Assembly: GCF_037975245.1 (NCBI RefSeq)
Contig: NC_092564.1
Span: 11,381,984 to 11,445,983, forward strand
DNA from: Apostichopus japonicus
Lineage: Eukaryota; Echinodermata; Holothuroidea; Aspidochirotida; Stichopodidae
DNA length: 64,000 bases
Direction: 5' to 3'
The position numbers and the translations under genes are program-made. Positions 63,674 to 64,000 of this stretch are shown here, piece by piece. The stretch's first letter is position 1, and each line of letters begins with the position of its first letter. The notes under the pieces were generated by a model. That model was not told the DNA's origin and did not search any database. It saw only the letters and a program-made list of their open reading frames with translations.

Positions 63674-64000
63674 CTGTGACACAATGAAAGATATCATTCA
63701 TAAAAGGGAGAGAAAACTTAAACCTCTAGTTTCATGATTCTTAATATAAACTGATTTTAATGCAACAATACTGATCACACAGATCTTGATGAAGTTAAAT
63801 TTCAGTAGACTCGTTTATTCACTGTCCTATTCAATGACTTATGAATATTAATTATACAGAACAAGAAAATTTGATAAATGATAGAGACGAAAATGGATGA
63901 CAAAGTCAAAGAAACTCGATCACAAAAGGAAACTACTTCACAAATGCATAAATGCACAAATGCATAAAATGGTTACTGCATTTAGTGAGGTTTTGAAAGA
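63674..64000. other. Intron of the WD40 gene running off the window
   Basis: No exon was recognised. A short atgcataaatgcacaa repeat lies at 63940-63966. The upstream exons of the WD40 gene must lie beyond 64000. Confidence 0.6.

Noticed and set aside
1-64000. An operon-like or defence-type gene system
   Set aside because: The genes are intron-rich, differently oriented and functionally unrelated; no prokaryotic gene cluster, phage or toxin-antitoxin module was seen.

Overview
This window is a piece of an AT-rich, intron-rich animal genome, most likely a marine invertebrate deuterostome. An echinoderm is my best guess, at low confidence, because no species-level marker can be read by eye. 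The evidence for an animal is GT-AG introns in every gene, orthologues of vertebrate genes, and a dense load of non-LTR retrotransposons, tRNA-derived SINEs, hAT-type and TTAA-type MITEs and long minisatellites. Three protein-coding genes could be assembled exon by exon with consistent splice phases. All other open reading frames I examined look like chance, antisense or transposon-derived.

Layout. 1-12.1 kb has no host gene; it holds at least four hAT-like DNA transposon copies (two with exact 8-bp target duplications), a nested CR1/L2-type LINE tail, and a 129-bp palindrome between two (TA)n tracts. 12.15-28.23 kb (minus strand) is a complete 12-exon gene for brambleberry, the animal KAR5/GEX1-type nuclear-fusion membrane protein. 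28.3-34.9 kb is a transposon-filled gap between two head-to-head genes: a foldback TTAA MITE, a second MITE, a degenerate LINE, a six-copy tandem array of a tRNA-like SINE, and a tandem MITE pair. 34.93-50.15 kb (plus strand) is a complete 18-exon cytoplasmic methionyl-tRNA synthetase (MARS1, 920 aa). 50.2-55.3 kb is a gap with a five-copy minisatellite and an inverted-repeat pair carrying a hammerhead-like core. 55.27 kb to the right edge (minus strand) is the 3' part (12 exons, 517 codons) of a WD40 beta-propeller protein whose 5' end lies outside the window.

The three genes are not an obvious functional unit: one acts in nuclear-envelope fusion after fertilisation, one charges tRNA-Met, one is a WD40 scaffold. 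The most unusual structure is in MARS1 intron 11. The 3' splice site of exon 12 plus the first ~30 coding bases has been copied in tandem seven times just upstream of the real exon, giving an array of decoy splice acceptors. Other notable points are a C-terminal C-x9-C-x10-C-x2-H motif in brambleberry, the palindromes with hammerhead-like cores, and higher-order minisatellites inside introns of MARS1 and the WD40 gene.
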